From: Streptomyces sp. JJ66
Lineage (GTDB): Bacteria > Actinomycetota > Actinomycetes > Streptomycetales > Streptomycetaceae
Reading direction: 5' to 3'
Assembly: GCF_019303495.1 (NCBI RefSeq)
Contig: NZ_JAEVFI010000009.1
Coordinates: 1-64,000, forward strand
Length of the DNA stretch: 64,000 nucleotides
This document shows, piece by piece, positions 27,844-35,762 of the stretch. Each line of letters opens with the position of its first letter. Position 1 is the stretch's first letter. The notes below the pieces were generated by a model that saw only the letters and a list, made by a program, of their open reading frames with translations, ran no database searches and had not been told where the DNA came from. The translations under genes were made by a program, and so were the position numbers.

Positions 27844-28419
27844 TCACACCTCGGCGCCCGCGTTCGCCCGGTCACCGTCGGCCCTGGGTCTCCCGCCGGC
27901 CGGGCTCAGAGCGAAGCCGTCCCCCTGCCACTGCCAGCGGACGCCGCGCTGTTCGTCCGGGCAGCACCGGGGCACCGACGGCGAGGAGTAGCCCAGCAGG
28001 GTCGCCGTCACCGCGTCCCCGCGGACCCGGAAATCGCTGACGGTCTGCGCGTCGGCGGGTTCCACCAGCGCCGCGGCGATGCGCGGGGTGTCGCCCCGGG
28101 CGGGGTGGGTGAGCACGTACATGCCGCTGGGTGGGGTTCCGGTTCCGCTCGCACAGCGGACCAGGGCGACGGTCTCCGCTGTCCCGTCGGCGTCGAAGTC
28201 GGCTCCCGCGTGGTCGGTGACGGTCAGCTCCCACGGGCCGCAGTCAACCGGGTAGGCGGCAGCGGCCGGGTCGGGCCCGGGGGCGGGCGCGGGCGGGGTC
28301 GCGCTGGCCCGGGCACCGGGGGGCTGGAGCAGGGCGACGGCGGCGAGGAGCGCGGCGAGCGCGGCCGCAGTGGCGAGCCAGTGGGTCAGCGAGGGGCGGC
28401 TGTGCGGGAGGGTCTGCAC
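27844..28419 (-). CDS. Secreted or membrane-anchored hypothetical protein
   Basis: A 191-aa protein with a hydrophobic N-terminal segment (HWLATAAALAALLAAVALLQ) ending PGARASA, a plausible signal-peptidase or anchor site, then a Pro/Ala linker and a globular part with cysteine pairs (VDCGPWELTV, VRCASG, RCCPDEQ). GTG 28419 is supported by AGGAG 9 nt upstream; the ATG at 28464 has no ribosome site. No family is recognised with certainty. It ends one base from the ferredoxin stop. Confidence 0.72.
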   Translation of the reverse strand: MQTLPHSRPSLTHWLATAAALAALLAAVALLQPPGARASATPPAPAPGPDPAAAAYPVDCGPWELTVTDHAGADFDADGTAETVALVRCASGTGTPPSGMYVLTHPARGDTPRIAAALVEPADAQTVSDFRVRGDAVTATLLGYSSPSVPRCCPDEQRGVRWQWQGDGFALSPAGGRPRADGDRANAGAEV

Positions 28420-28572
28420 GCGGGGAGTCTCCTGGGACGGCGCGGGCACGGGAGGTGCGTGCATCGTGCCACACGTCACACCAGCAGGGCCGCCCGGGGG
28501 CGGCCGGAGCGTCGCTCCCGGTCACCGCCACCCGTCGCGTCACCGCCCCCGTCGCGCGAAAGGCTCGGCGTC

Positions 28573-29454
28573 CTACGCCGGGGGCTTGTAGTCCTCGCCG
28601 TAGGCGCCCTTGGCGGGACGGCGGCGGCGCAGCGGCGGCTCGACGCCGTCGGCCAGGCGGCGGGCGGTGAGGAGGAAGCCGGTGTGCCCGATCATGCGGT
28701 GGTCCGGGCGGACGGCCAGACCCTCGATGTGCCAGTTGCGCACCATCGTCTCCCAGGCCGCGGGCTCGTTGAACGTGCCGTGCTCGCGGAGGGCCTCGAC
28801 GGTGCGCGCGAGCTGCGTGGTGGTGGCGACGTAGGCGCACAGCAGACCGCCGGGGACGAGGGCCTTGGAAACGGCGTCCAGGCACTCCCAGGGGGCGAGC
28901 ATGTCGAGGATGACGCGGTCCACGTCGCTCTCGTCGAGGTGGTCCTGGAGGTCGCCGACGGTCAGCCGCCACGCCGGGTGCGCGCTGCCGAAGTAGCGCT
29001 CGACGTTCTGCCGGGCGATGTCGGCGAAGTCGGCTCGCCGCTCGTAGGAGTGCAGCATGCCCTGGTCGCCGATGGCGCGCAGCAGGAAGGTGCTGAGCGA
29101 GCCCGAGCCGACGCCCGCCTCGACGACGCGCGCGCCGGGGAAGATGTCGGCCATCGCGAGGATCTGGCCAGCGTCCTTGGGGTAGACGACGGCCGCGCCG
29201 CGCGGCATGGACAGGACGTAGTCGGGGAGCAGGGGGCGCAGCGCCAGGTAGGCGACGTTTCCAGTGGTTCGGACGACACTGCCTTCGGGAGCACCGATCA
29301 GCTCGTCGTGCGGGAAGGCACCCTTGTGGGTGTGGAAGCTCTTCCCGGCTTCGAGCGTGATGGTGTAGTGGCGTCCCTTGGGGTCGGTGAGCTGGACCTG
29401 GTCCCCGACCTGGAAGGGCCCGCGACGGCGGGCGGCACCGGTCGGTTCGGACAT
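28573..29454 (-). CDS. trmI: tRNA (adenine-58-N1)-methyltransferase TrmI
   Basis: A 293-aa class-I SAM-dependent methyltransferase that makes m1A58 in the tRNA T-loop. It has the N-terminal beta domain, SAM motif VVEAGVGSGSLSTFLL near 106, the acidic YERRADF, and motif IV VILDMLAPWECLD. ATG 29454 is supported by a -10-like TAGGCT at 29462-29467 exactly 7 nt upstream, suggesting a leaderless message. Preceded on the same strand by the site-2 protease gene. In other actinomycetes this gene also lies close to the proteasome cluster. Confidence 0.94.
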   Translation of the reverse strand: MSEPTGAARRRGPFQVGDQVQLTDPKGRHYTITLEAGKSFHTHKGAFPHDELIGAPEGSVVRTTGNVAYLALRPLLPDYVLSMPRGAAVVYPKDAGQILAMADIFPGARVVEAGVGSGSLSTFLLRAIGDQGMLHSYERRADFADIARQNVERYFGSAHPAWRLTVGDLQDHLDESDVDRVILDMLAPWECLDAVSKALVPGGLLCAYVATTTQLARTVEALREHGTFNEPAAWETMVRNWHIEGLAVRPDHRMIGHTGFLLTARRLADGVEPPLRRRRPAKGAYGEDYKPPA

Positions 29455-29525
29455 GGTCGTCAGCCTAGTCGAGCCGGTGCGCGGTACCGAATCGAGGGCT
29501 GGACCGAGAGCTAGGGCCGCGTCTG

Positions 29526-30800
29526 TCAGCGGGTGGTGGTGCGGGGGCGGCCGGGGGCCGTGGCGGGCTTGGCCATGGCGGCGACGAAGGCCCGCTCGAC
29601 GTCCCCGGTGGACAGCACACCGTAGATCTCGCCCGTCTCCTCCACCACGAGATACTCGGTGGCCGGGATCTCGCGCAGGTAATCCAGCAGTTCCTCGCCC
29701 GCCAGCGCGGCGTTCACCCGCAGGTCGTCGGTGAGGTCCTGGGAGAGCGTGGAGACGGCGACCCAGGGGCGGCGGTGCTCGGGGACGGAGACGATGCCCG
29801 CCTCGCGCACCAGGCCGATGGGCGCGCCCTGCCCGTCCACCACGACGAGGGCGCGGGCACCCGCCTCGTTGGCGCGGCGCAGCGCCTCGGACAGCGGGAC
29901 GTCGGCAGTGACGGGCACGGCGCGGCGGGTCAGCGCACGGGCGCTCAGCTCCGGCAGCCGGGCCCGCAGCCGGGCCACGCGCAGGCTGTTCCCGGCACCG
30001 GTCCAGATGATCGCCGCGAGGATGGCCGCGAGCAGGGCGTCGGTGACCGAGCCGGTGCCGTTCTCGCCGCCCAGGCCGCCGGCGTAGGTGGCCAGCGGCA
30101 GGCCGATGAGGACGGCGACGGCCAGCGCGCGTCCGGTCCAGGCGGCGGCGACGGTACCGGTCATCGCATCGCCGCTGACCTTCCAGACGGCGGCGCGCAG
30201 CATCCGCCCGCCGTCCAGTGGCAGGCCGGGCAGCAGGTTGAACACGGCGACGATGAGATTGGAGATCATCAGCCCGGCCAGCAGCACGCCGGGGACCGTA
30301 CGGGCCTGGACGCCCTGCATGCCGAGGTAGAAGGCACCGGCCAGGGCGAGCGAAAGCAGCGGCCCGACGAAGGCGAGCCAGAACTCCCGGCCCGGCGTCT
30401 CGGACTCCTTCTCGATCTCTGAGACGCCGCCGAAGAACTGGAGCTGGATGCGGCGTACCGGCAGCTTGAAGCGCAGCGCGGCCACGGTGTGGGCCAGCTC
30501 GTGCACGAGTACGGAGGCGTAGAAGGCGACGGCGAAGAACAGCGCGATGAGATAGCGCGCGCCGCCGAGCCCCGGCAGGACGCGGTCGATCTGGCCGCCG
30601 AAGACCCAGGTGATGAGCGCGGCGACCAGGAACCAGCTGGGCGCGACGTACACCGGCACCCCGAAGGGGCGGCCCATGAGGATGCCGCCGCCGCGTTCGC
30701 GGGGACGCCGCTCGCCCGGCCGCTTGCCGCCCGGGCGCCTGCCGCCCGGCAGGCGGGGCGGGGTGCCGCCGTCTGCGCCGTTGTGACCCGTGTCTGCCAC
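29526..30800 (-). CDS. Site-2 type zinc metalloprotease (M50) with CBS pair
   Basis: A 424-aa intramembrane protease. Zinc motif His100-Glu101-x2-His104 (VHELAHTVAAL) and the second motif NLLPGLPLDGGRMLR near 190 lie in a bundle of about six helices. Two CBS domains occupy about 290-410 (RRAVPVTADVPLSEALRRAN; LREIPATEYLVVEETGEIYG). The N-terminal 45 residues are Pro/Arg/Gly-rich. GTG 30800 has GGGGAGCC upstream. CBS domains suggest control by adenosine nucleotides; substrates, probably anti-sigma factors or membrane proteins, are unknown. Confidence 0.93.
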   Translation of the reverse strand: MADTGHNGADGGTPPRLPGGRRPGGKRPGERRPRERGGGILMGRPFGVPVYVAPSWFLVAALITWVFGGQIDRVLPGLGGARYLIALFFAVAFYASVLVHELAHTVAALRFKLPVRRIQLQFFGGVSEIEKESETPGREFWLAFVGPLLSLALAGAFYLGMQGVQARTVPGVLLAGLMISNLIVAVFNLLPGLPLDGGRMLRAAVWKVSGDAMTGTVAAAWTGRALAVAVLIGLPLATYAGGLGGENGTGSVTDALLAAILAAIIWTGAGNSLRVARLRARLPELSARALTRRAVPVTADVPLSEALRRANEAGARALVVVDGQGAPIGLVREAGIVSVPEHRRPWVAVSTLSQDLTDDLRVNAALAGEELLDYLREIPATEYLVVEETGEIYGVLSTGDVERAFVAAMAKPATAPGRPRTTTR

Positions 30801-30891
30801 TGGCTCCCCTCTGTTCCTGTGCTGCCGGTGTGCCCGGTGCTTTAGATGGTAGGTGTCCGCGTGTCAGTGGCGGGCCGTAGGGTCGTGCCTC

Positions 30892-31854
30892 ATGGGAACC
30901 CCCGCAAGCCGTCCCGCCGTTCCGTCGCGGTCGCTCTCGCCGTCCCGGGCTGCTGATTTCCTGCGGTGCCCGTTGCTCTACCGCTTCCGCGTGATCGACA
31001 AACTGCCGCAGAAGCCCAACGCGGCGGCGGCGCGCGGCACGGTGGTGCACGCCGTACTGGAGCGGTTGTTCGACACTCCGGCGGCGCAGCGGGACGCGCC
31101 ACGGGCCCGGGCGCTGGTACCCGGGGAGTGGCAGCGGCTGCTGGAGCGGCGTCCGGAGCTGGCGCAGTTGTTCGCGCCCGAGGGCGCCGATCCGGCGTCG
31201 GGGGCGGTGGACGGCGCGGAGCTGGCGCGCTGGCTGGCGGAGGCCGAGGCGCTGGTGGAGCGCTGGTTCACGCTGGAGGACCCGGCGCGGCTGGAGCCTG
31301 CCGAGCGCGAGCTGTTCGTGGAAGTGCGGCTGGAGTCGGGGCTGCGGCTGCGCGGCATCATCGACCGGGTGGATGTGGCGCCCACCGGCGAGATCCGCAT
31401 CGTCGACTACAAGACCGGCAAGGCGCCCCGTCCGGAGTACGCGGACGAGGCGCTGTTCCAGATGAAGTTCTACGCGCTGGTGCTGTGGCGGCTGAAGGGG
31501 GTGGTGCCCCGGCGGCTCCAGCTGGTGTACCTGGGCAGCGGGGACGTACTGACCTACGACCCCACCGAGGCGGACCTCGCGGGCGTCGAGCGCAAGCTGC
31601 TGGCGCTGTGGGCGGCGATCGAGCGGGCGACGGAGTCCGGGGACTGGCGGCCGCGGCCGAGCAGGCTGTGCGGGTGGTGCGACCACCAGGAGCACTGCCC
31701 GGAGTTCGGCGGCACTCCCCCGCCCTACCCGCTGGTGCTGCCGCTGGCACGCGGCCCGCTGGAGGAGGGCGCGGGTGAGGAGGGTGACGCGCCCGGCGGG
31801 GCCGACATGCCGGCGCCGCGGACGTCACCGGAGGCAGCGCCGCCGGAGGGGTAG
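30892..31854 (+). CDS. RecB-family PD-(D/E)XK nuclease with Fe-S cysteines
   Basis: A 320-aa stand-alone nuclease of the RecB/Cas4-like PDDEXK_1 family. Motifs: FLRCPLLYRF (Cys26), GTVVHAVLERLFD, then the active-site GIIDRVDV and VDYKTGKAP with QMKFYALVL. The C-terminal LCGWCDHQEHC supplies three cysteines that with Cys26 could bind a 4Fe-4S cluster. ATG 30892 is preceded at 8 nt by a -10-like TAGGGT (30878-30883), which implies a leaderless message. Role in DNA repair is probable. No cas genes or CRISPR array accompany it, so this is not Cas4 of a CRISPR locus. Confidence 0.9.
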   Translation: MGTPASRPAVPSRSLSPSRAADFLRCPLLYRFRVIDKLPQKPNAAAARGTVVHAVLERLFDTPAAQRDAPRARALVPGEWQRLLERRPELAQLFAPEGADPASGAVDGAELARWLAEAEALVERWFTLEDPARLEPAERELFVEVRLESGLRLRGIIDRVDVAPTGEIRIVDYKTGKAPRPEYADEALFQMKFYALVLWRLKGVVPRRLQLVYLGSGDVLTYDPTEADLAGVERKLLALWAAIERATESGDWRPRPSRLCGWCDHQEHCPEFGGTPPPYPLVLPLARGPLEEGAGEEGDAPGGADMPAPRTSPEAAPPEG

Positions 31855-31898
31855 GCCAGAATGGGGCGACCGTCCGTCACCCTCAGGGGGAGTTACTT

Positions 31899-32567
31899 GT
31901 GGCCATCCGCGTACTGCTCGTTGACGACCAGCCGCTGTTGCGGACCGGGTTCCGGATGATCCTGGAGGCGGAACCGGACGTGGCCGTCGTCGGGGAGGCC
32001 GGGGACGGGCAGCAGGCGCTGGAGCAGGTGCGCGCGCTGCAGCCGGACGTGGTGCTGATGGACATCCGCATGCCGCGCATGGACGGCGTGGAGGCCACGC
32101 GGCAGATCACCGGCCCGGCGAAGGACGGCCCGGCCAAGGTGCTGGTGCTGACGACGTTCGACCTGGACGAGTACGTCGTGGAAGCGCTGCGGGCCGGAGC
32201 CAGCGGCTTCCTGCTCAAGGACGCGCCAGCCCAGGAGCTGGTGCAGGCGATCCGGGTGGTGGCCGACGGCGAGGCGATGCTGGCCCCGAGCATCACCCGC
32301 CGCCTGCTGGACAAGTACGCCGGTCAGCTGCCAGCGGGTGAGCAGCCGGTGCCACAAGCGCTGCACACCCTCACCGAGCGTGAGGTCGAGGTGCTGAAGC
32401 AGGTGGCCAAGGGGCTGTCGAACGCGGAGATCGCGGCGGAGCTGTTCGTCAGCGAGACGACGGTGAAGACGCACGTCGGGCACGTGCTGACGAAGCTGGG
32501 GCTGCGGGACCGGGTCCAGGCCGCGGTGTACGCGTACGAGTCCGGGCTCGTACGGCCCGGCGGCTAG
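31899..32567 (+). CDS. Orphan NarL/LuxR-type response regulator
   Basis: A 222-aa two-domain regulator. The receiver domain has acidic pocket Asp9-Asp10, phospho-acceptor Asp55 (VVLMDIRMP) and Lys in FLLKDAP; the C-terminal LuxR HTH is LTEREVEVLKQVAKGLSNAE to TVKTHVGHVLTKL. GTG 31899 has GGGGGAG upstream. No histidine kinase adjoins it, so it is an orphan here. It is 44 bp after the RecB-like gene and could be cotranscribed with it. A strong two-way hairpin follows. Confidence 0.92.
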   Translation: MAIRVLLVDDQPLLRTGFRMILEAEPDVAVVGEAGDGQQALEQVRALQPDVVLMDIRMPRMDGVEATRQITGPAKDGPAKVLVLTTFDLDEYVVEALRAGASGFLLKDAPAQELVQAIRVVADGEAMLAPSITRRLLDKYAGQLPAGEQPVPQALHTLTEREVEVLKQVAKGLSNAEIAAELFVSETTVKTHVGHVLTKLGLRDRVQAAVYAYESGLVRPGG

Positions 32568-32591
32568 CGCGCAGCCGCGCGCGGGAGTGGG

Positions 32592-32617
32592 GCGTGCGGG
32601 GCTGGCGCCCCGCACGC
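32592..32617. terminator. Bidirectional terminator hairpin
   Basis: GCGTGCGGGG at 32592-32601 and CCCCGCACGC at 32608-32617 form a perfect 10-bp stem with a 6-nt loop, midway between the convergent response regulator and substrate-binding protein genes. Confidence 0.7.
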
Positions 32618-32623
32618 GGTGGG

Positions 32624-34219
32624 TCACTCCTCGGGGTTCTTGCCGATCTCCCAGAAGCGGAAGACGGTGGAGGCGTCCAGGGTCCACTCCAGGCCGGAGA
32701 CGCTGTCCTGGGCGACGGCGTACTGCTTGCCCTGCCACACGGGCAGCATCGGCAGGTCCTTGGCGACGACGTCCTGGATGGCGCCGAAGTCCTCGACGGT
32801 CGCGGCGCGGCTGGCCTCACCGGCGGTGCGCGGCAGCAGCTCCTCGGTGATCCGTTCCGCGTCGTAGCCGTTGTGCAGGACGTTGCCCTCGCCGAAGAAG
32901 GGCGCGGTGAAGTTGTCGGCGTCCGGGTAGTCGGGCACCCAGCCCTTGACGTAGACGCCGTACTTGCCCGCCTCGATGTCCTTCTCGTACTGCTCCAGCT
33001 CGACGCTCTTCATCTCGGCTTCGAACAGGCCGCTGGCGTTGAGCTGCTCGGCGAGGGCGGCCATCTCCCGGTCGGTCTGTGCGCCGTAGCGGACCGGCGT
33101 GGACCACAGGGTGAGCTTCACCGGATCGGTGATGCCCTCGGCGCGCAGGGCTTCCTTCGCCTTGTCGGGCTGCGGGCGCTCGCCGTAGCGGTCGAAGAAG
33201 GCGGTGTTGTGGCCGGTGATGCCCGCCGGGACGATCGAGTACAGCGGCTCGGCGGTGCGCTCGTAGACGTCGCGGATGAGCGTCGAGCGGTCGATCAGGT
33301 AGGCGATGGCCTCGCGGACGGCGAGCTGTCCGGTGACCTCGTGGTCCATGTTGAACACCAGGTGGTGGACCTCGGCGCTGTTGCCCTGGACGACCTGGAT
33401 GTCCTGCCGGGAGCTGCTGGTGCTGGCTTCCAGCTCGGCGAGGTCCTCGGTGGCCAGGTGGCGGTAGGCGACATCGACGGCCTGGGTCTGCACGGCTTCT
33501 TTGAGCTTGGCCGGGTCGTCGAAGAACTTCATCGTCATGCCGGAGTTCTGCACCTCGGCGGGGCCTTGGTAGCCGGGGTTGACCGAGAAGGCGGCTTCCT
33601 GCTCGCTGAAGCTGTCCAGGGTGTAGACGCCGGATCCGACGGCCTCGCCCTTGGTGCGCAGCTCGTCGGCGGGGTACTCGCGGTGGTCAACGATGGAACC
33701 GGCGCCCGAGGCGATCTTCTGCGGGAAGGTGGCGTCGGGCTCGTTGAGGTGGAAGACGACGGTCTTCTCGTCCGGTGTCTCGATCCGCTCGATCGTCTGC
33801 AGCATGACGGCGGGGCCGCCGGGGTCGTTGATGCGCAGGGTGCGGTCGAAGGAGTGCTTGACGTCCTCGGAGGTCAGCTCGTTGCCGTTGGAGAACTTCA
33901 GCTTGTCCTTGAGGGTGCAGGAGTACACCTGGCTGGCGTTGTCCTGGAAGCCGCACTTCTCGGCGGCCTCGGGCTGGGGCTGGGTGCCGCCCTTGGGGAA
34001 GCTGAGGAGCGACTGGAAGACGTTGTTGAAGACGAGCCAGGAGCCGGGGTCGTAGCCGGAGGCGGGGTCGGTGGCGAGCACGTCATCGGTCATGCCCATG
34101 ACGATGGGTTCGCCCTGGCCCGCCCCGCCGTCGTCCGCTCCGCAACCGCTGAGCAGCGCGGCCGCCACGGCCACGCTGGTCGGGAGCGCCACCCAGGTGG
34201 CCCGATTCCTCACACGCAC
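32624..34219 (-). CDS. ABC transporter substrate-binding lipoprotein, family 5
   Basis: A 531-aa extracytoplasmic solute-binding protein of the oligopeptide/dipeptide type (SBP family 5). Signal peptide ends in lipobox LLSGC near residue 25; family landmarks include ELTSEDVKHSFDRTL and REAIAYLIDRSTLI. GTG 34219 has AAGG at the right distance; a second GTG lies 6 bp inside. No permease or ATPase gene is adjacent, so it must share a transporter encoded elsewhere or act as a sensor. Ligand is presumably a peptide. Confidence 0.92.
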   Translation of the reverse strand: MRVRNRATWVALPTSVAVAAALLSGCGADDGGAGQGEPIVMGMTDDVLATDPASGYDPGSWLVFNNVFQSLLSFPKGGTQPQPEAAEKCGFQDNASQVYSCTLKDKLKFSNGNELTSEDVKHSFDRTLRINDPGGPAVMLQTIERIETPDEKTVVFHLNEPDATFPQKIASGAGSIVDHREYPADELRTKGEAVGSGVYTLDSFSEQEAAFSVNPGYQGPAEVQNSGMTMKFFDDPAKLKEAVQTQAVDVAYRHLATEDLAELEASTSSSRQDIQVVQGNSAEVHHLVFNMDHEVTGQLAVREAIAYLIDRSTLIRDVYERTAEPLYSIVPAGITGHNTAFFDRYGERPQPDKAKEALRAEGITDPVKLTLWSTPVRYGAQTDREMAALAEQLNASGLFEAEMKSVELEQYEKDIEAGKYGVYVKGWVPDYPDADNFTAPFFGEGNVLHNGYDAERITEELLPRTAGEASRAATVEDFGAIQDVVAKDLPMLPVWQGKQYAVAQDSVSGLEWTLDASTVFRFWEIGKNPEE

Positions 34220-34430
34220 GTTCTCACCTTGTCTCGAATGCGGGGTCGGCTTGGTATCGCGGGTACGCCCGGTCGGGGACGGCCGCGACCCGGTGACGTC
34301 GGCCGGTGGGCCTCAGGGACGCCCGGGGCCTTCCCCGGTGCTGCTGTCGCGGGCTGCGACGGGGCTGGGGCAGCGGGCCGGCTGACGCGGTGGCGTCCGC
34401 GCGGCGCGCTGGGATGGCGGGCGGGCATGC

Positions 34431-34586
34431 TCAGGGCATGCCCAGGGCCAGGGCGGGGCACCGGTGGCGGCGCGCGGACCGGCCAGCGGGTTCCGCGTAC
34501 GCGATGCCAGGCGCGTCCACGGTCGGGGAAGCCGGGGCCGGGGAACTGGGCGCGCACGCTCGGGGAAGCGGCGTGGTGCGGTTCAT
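34431..34586 (-). CDS. 51-aa small protein or leader peptide
   Basis: A short frame from ATG 34586 to TGA 34431 has a GGGAG ribosome site 11 nt upstream and clearly coding third positions (mostly G or C, in contrast to neighbouring frames). The product begins MNRTTPLPRAC and is rich in Ala, Pro and Arg with two Cys. Its stop codon is flanked by the 8-bp inverted repeat GGGCATGC (34423-34430) / GCATGCCC (34436-34443). It is on the same strand as, and about 210 bp upstream of, the binding-lipoprotein gene. No family is recognised; it may be a regulatory leader or a real small protein. Confidence 0.45.
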   Translation of the reverse strand: MNRTTPLPRACAPSSPAPASPTVDAPGIAYAEPAGRSARRHRCPALALGMP

Positions 34587-34948
34587 GGTCAGTGGTCTCC
34601 CTCGTGCGGCCCGGGGTGGTTCTGGGGGGTTGCGTGGGGCCGCAGCCAGACATTAGTAGTTGGCACTCAGGGCACCTGACCAGGGAACCACGCTCGCGGA
34701 GCGCACTGGAGGGGGCGTGCGCCGCCGATCCGCTATCCGGACGCGGGCACGTAGGCGGCGAGTGCGGGGAAACCGGGACAGATCGCTTCGCCGCGCCAGC
34801 GCCAGGCGCCCTGTGCGCACGGGCCGGGGGCGATGTCGACCGGTCGCACTGTGAGAAACATCACGTCTGGCGCCCGGGCAGCGAACGAAAAGTTTCAGCC
34901 ACGCTGTAGGGTCCCGTGACCGGGCCTGGGCGCCGGTGACGCGGACGG
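34587..34948. other. Intergenic stretch with a GTGA-N6-TCAC palindrome
   Basis: No gene is convincing in these 362 bp. It holds GTGAGAAACATCAC at 34851-34864, a symmetric site like those of Crp/FNR-type regulators, in an AT-richer patch with GAAAAGTTTCAG nearby. Frames crossing it on both strands are basic low-complexity shadows. Confidence 0.5.
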
Positions 34949-35656
34949 TCAGGCGGGGTCGCCGACGGGCACCAGCGAGCGCAGGAACGCGAGATCGACC
35001 TCTTCCAGCGAGGTGACGAAGGTGCGCCCGGCCCCCGGCGCGACCGTGGTCACGGTGGGCACGGCGACGACCGGGCACCCGGCCGTCTCCGCCGATGTCA
35101 CGCCGGTCTCGGTGTCCTCGACCACCACGCACCGGGCGGGCTCGGCGCCCAGCCGGCGGGCGGCCGTCAGGTAGGGCTCGGGGTGGGGTTTGGTGCGCTC
35201 AACCTCGTCCCCGGCGATGGTGACGGAGAAGTTCTCCGCGCCCAGCGAGCACAGCACCCGGTCCATGATGTGCCGGTGCGTGGCGGAGACCAGGGCCGTG
35301 GGCACCGCGTGGGCGGCCAGCTCGGTCAGGAGTCTGCGAGCGCCCGGCATCAGCTCCACGCCTTGCTCCAGCCGCTCGGCGAAGGCGGCGTTCAGCAGCG
35401 CCGACAGCTCCACAACGGTGATGTCGGCGCCGGTGACGCCGATGAGGTAGGCGGCGCTGCGCGTCATCGGGCCGCCCACCACCACCTCGCGGTGCTCGTC
35501 CGCCAGCTCGTGGCCGAGTTCGGCGAAGACCTGGACCTCCGCGTCCCACCAGAAGCCCTCCGAGTCGACCAGGGTGCCGTCCATGTCGAGCAGGACGGCC
35601 TGCAGGGCCGAGCCTTCGGCCGGACGGGTGGCGAGTGCCGGAATCGAGCTGGTCAT
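34949..35656 (-). CDS. HAD-superfamily hydrolase, beta-phosphoglucomutase-like
   Basis: A 235-aa HAD phosphatase of subfamily IA. Motif I is LLDMDGTLVDSE (nucleophile and acid Asp), motif II ALVSATH, motif III Lys in ERTKPHPEPYL, motif IV VVEDTETGVTSA. A helical cap lies between motif I and II. ATG 35656 has GGAGG upstream. Substrate is a phosphorylated small molecule that cannot be named. It lies 106 bp after metH on the same strand, with a -10-like TACAAT on the minus strand at 35747-35752 that may drive it. Confidence 0.9.
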   Translation of the reverse strand: MTSSIPALATRPAEGSALQAVLLDMDGTLVDSEGFWWDAEVQVFAELGHELADEHREVVVGGPMTRSAAYLIGVTGADITVVELSALLNAAFAERLEQGVELMPGARRLLTELAAHAVPTALVSATHRHIMDRVLCSLGAENFSVTIAGDEVERTKPHPEPYLTAARRLGAEPARCVVVEDTETGVTSAETAGCPVVAVPTVTTVAPGAGRTFVTSLEEVDLAFLRSLVPVGDPA

Positions 35657-35762
35657 CCGAAACCTCCGTGGGACACGAAGGCCGGTCCCCCACCCCACGC
35701 TCGCCTCGGCGGCGGGGGCGGACGACCGGCCGGTACCGGACTGATCATTGTACGACGACCGG

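Noticed and set aside
30892-31854. RecB-like nuclease as Cas4 of a CRISPR system
   Set aside because: No other cas genes and no repeat array in the window.
32594-34909. 771-codon plus-strand frame opposite the binding lipoprotein
   Set aside because: Antisense shadow that also runs into non-coding DNA.
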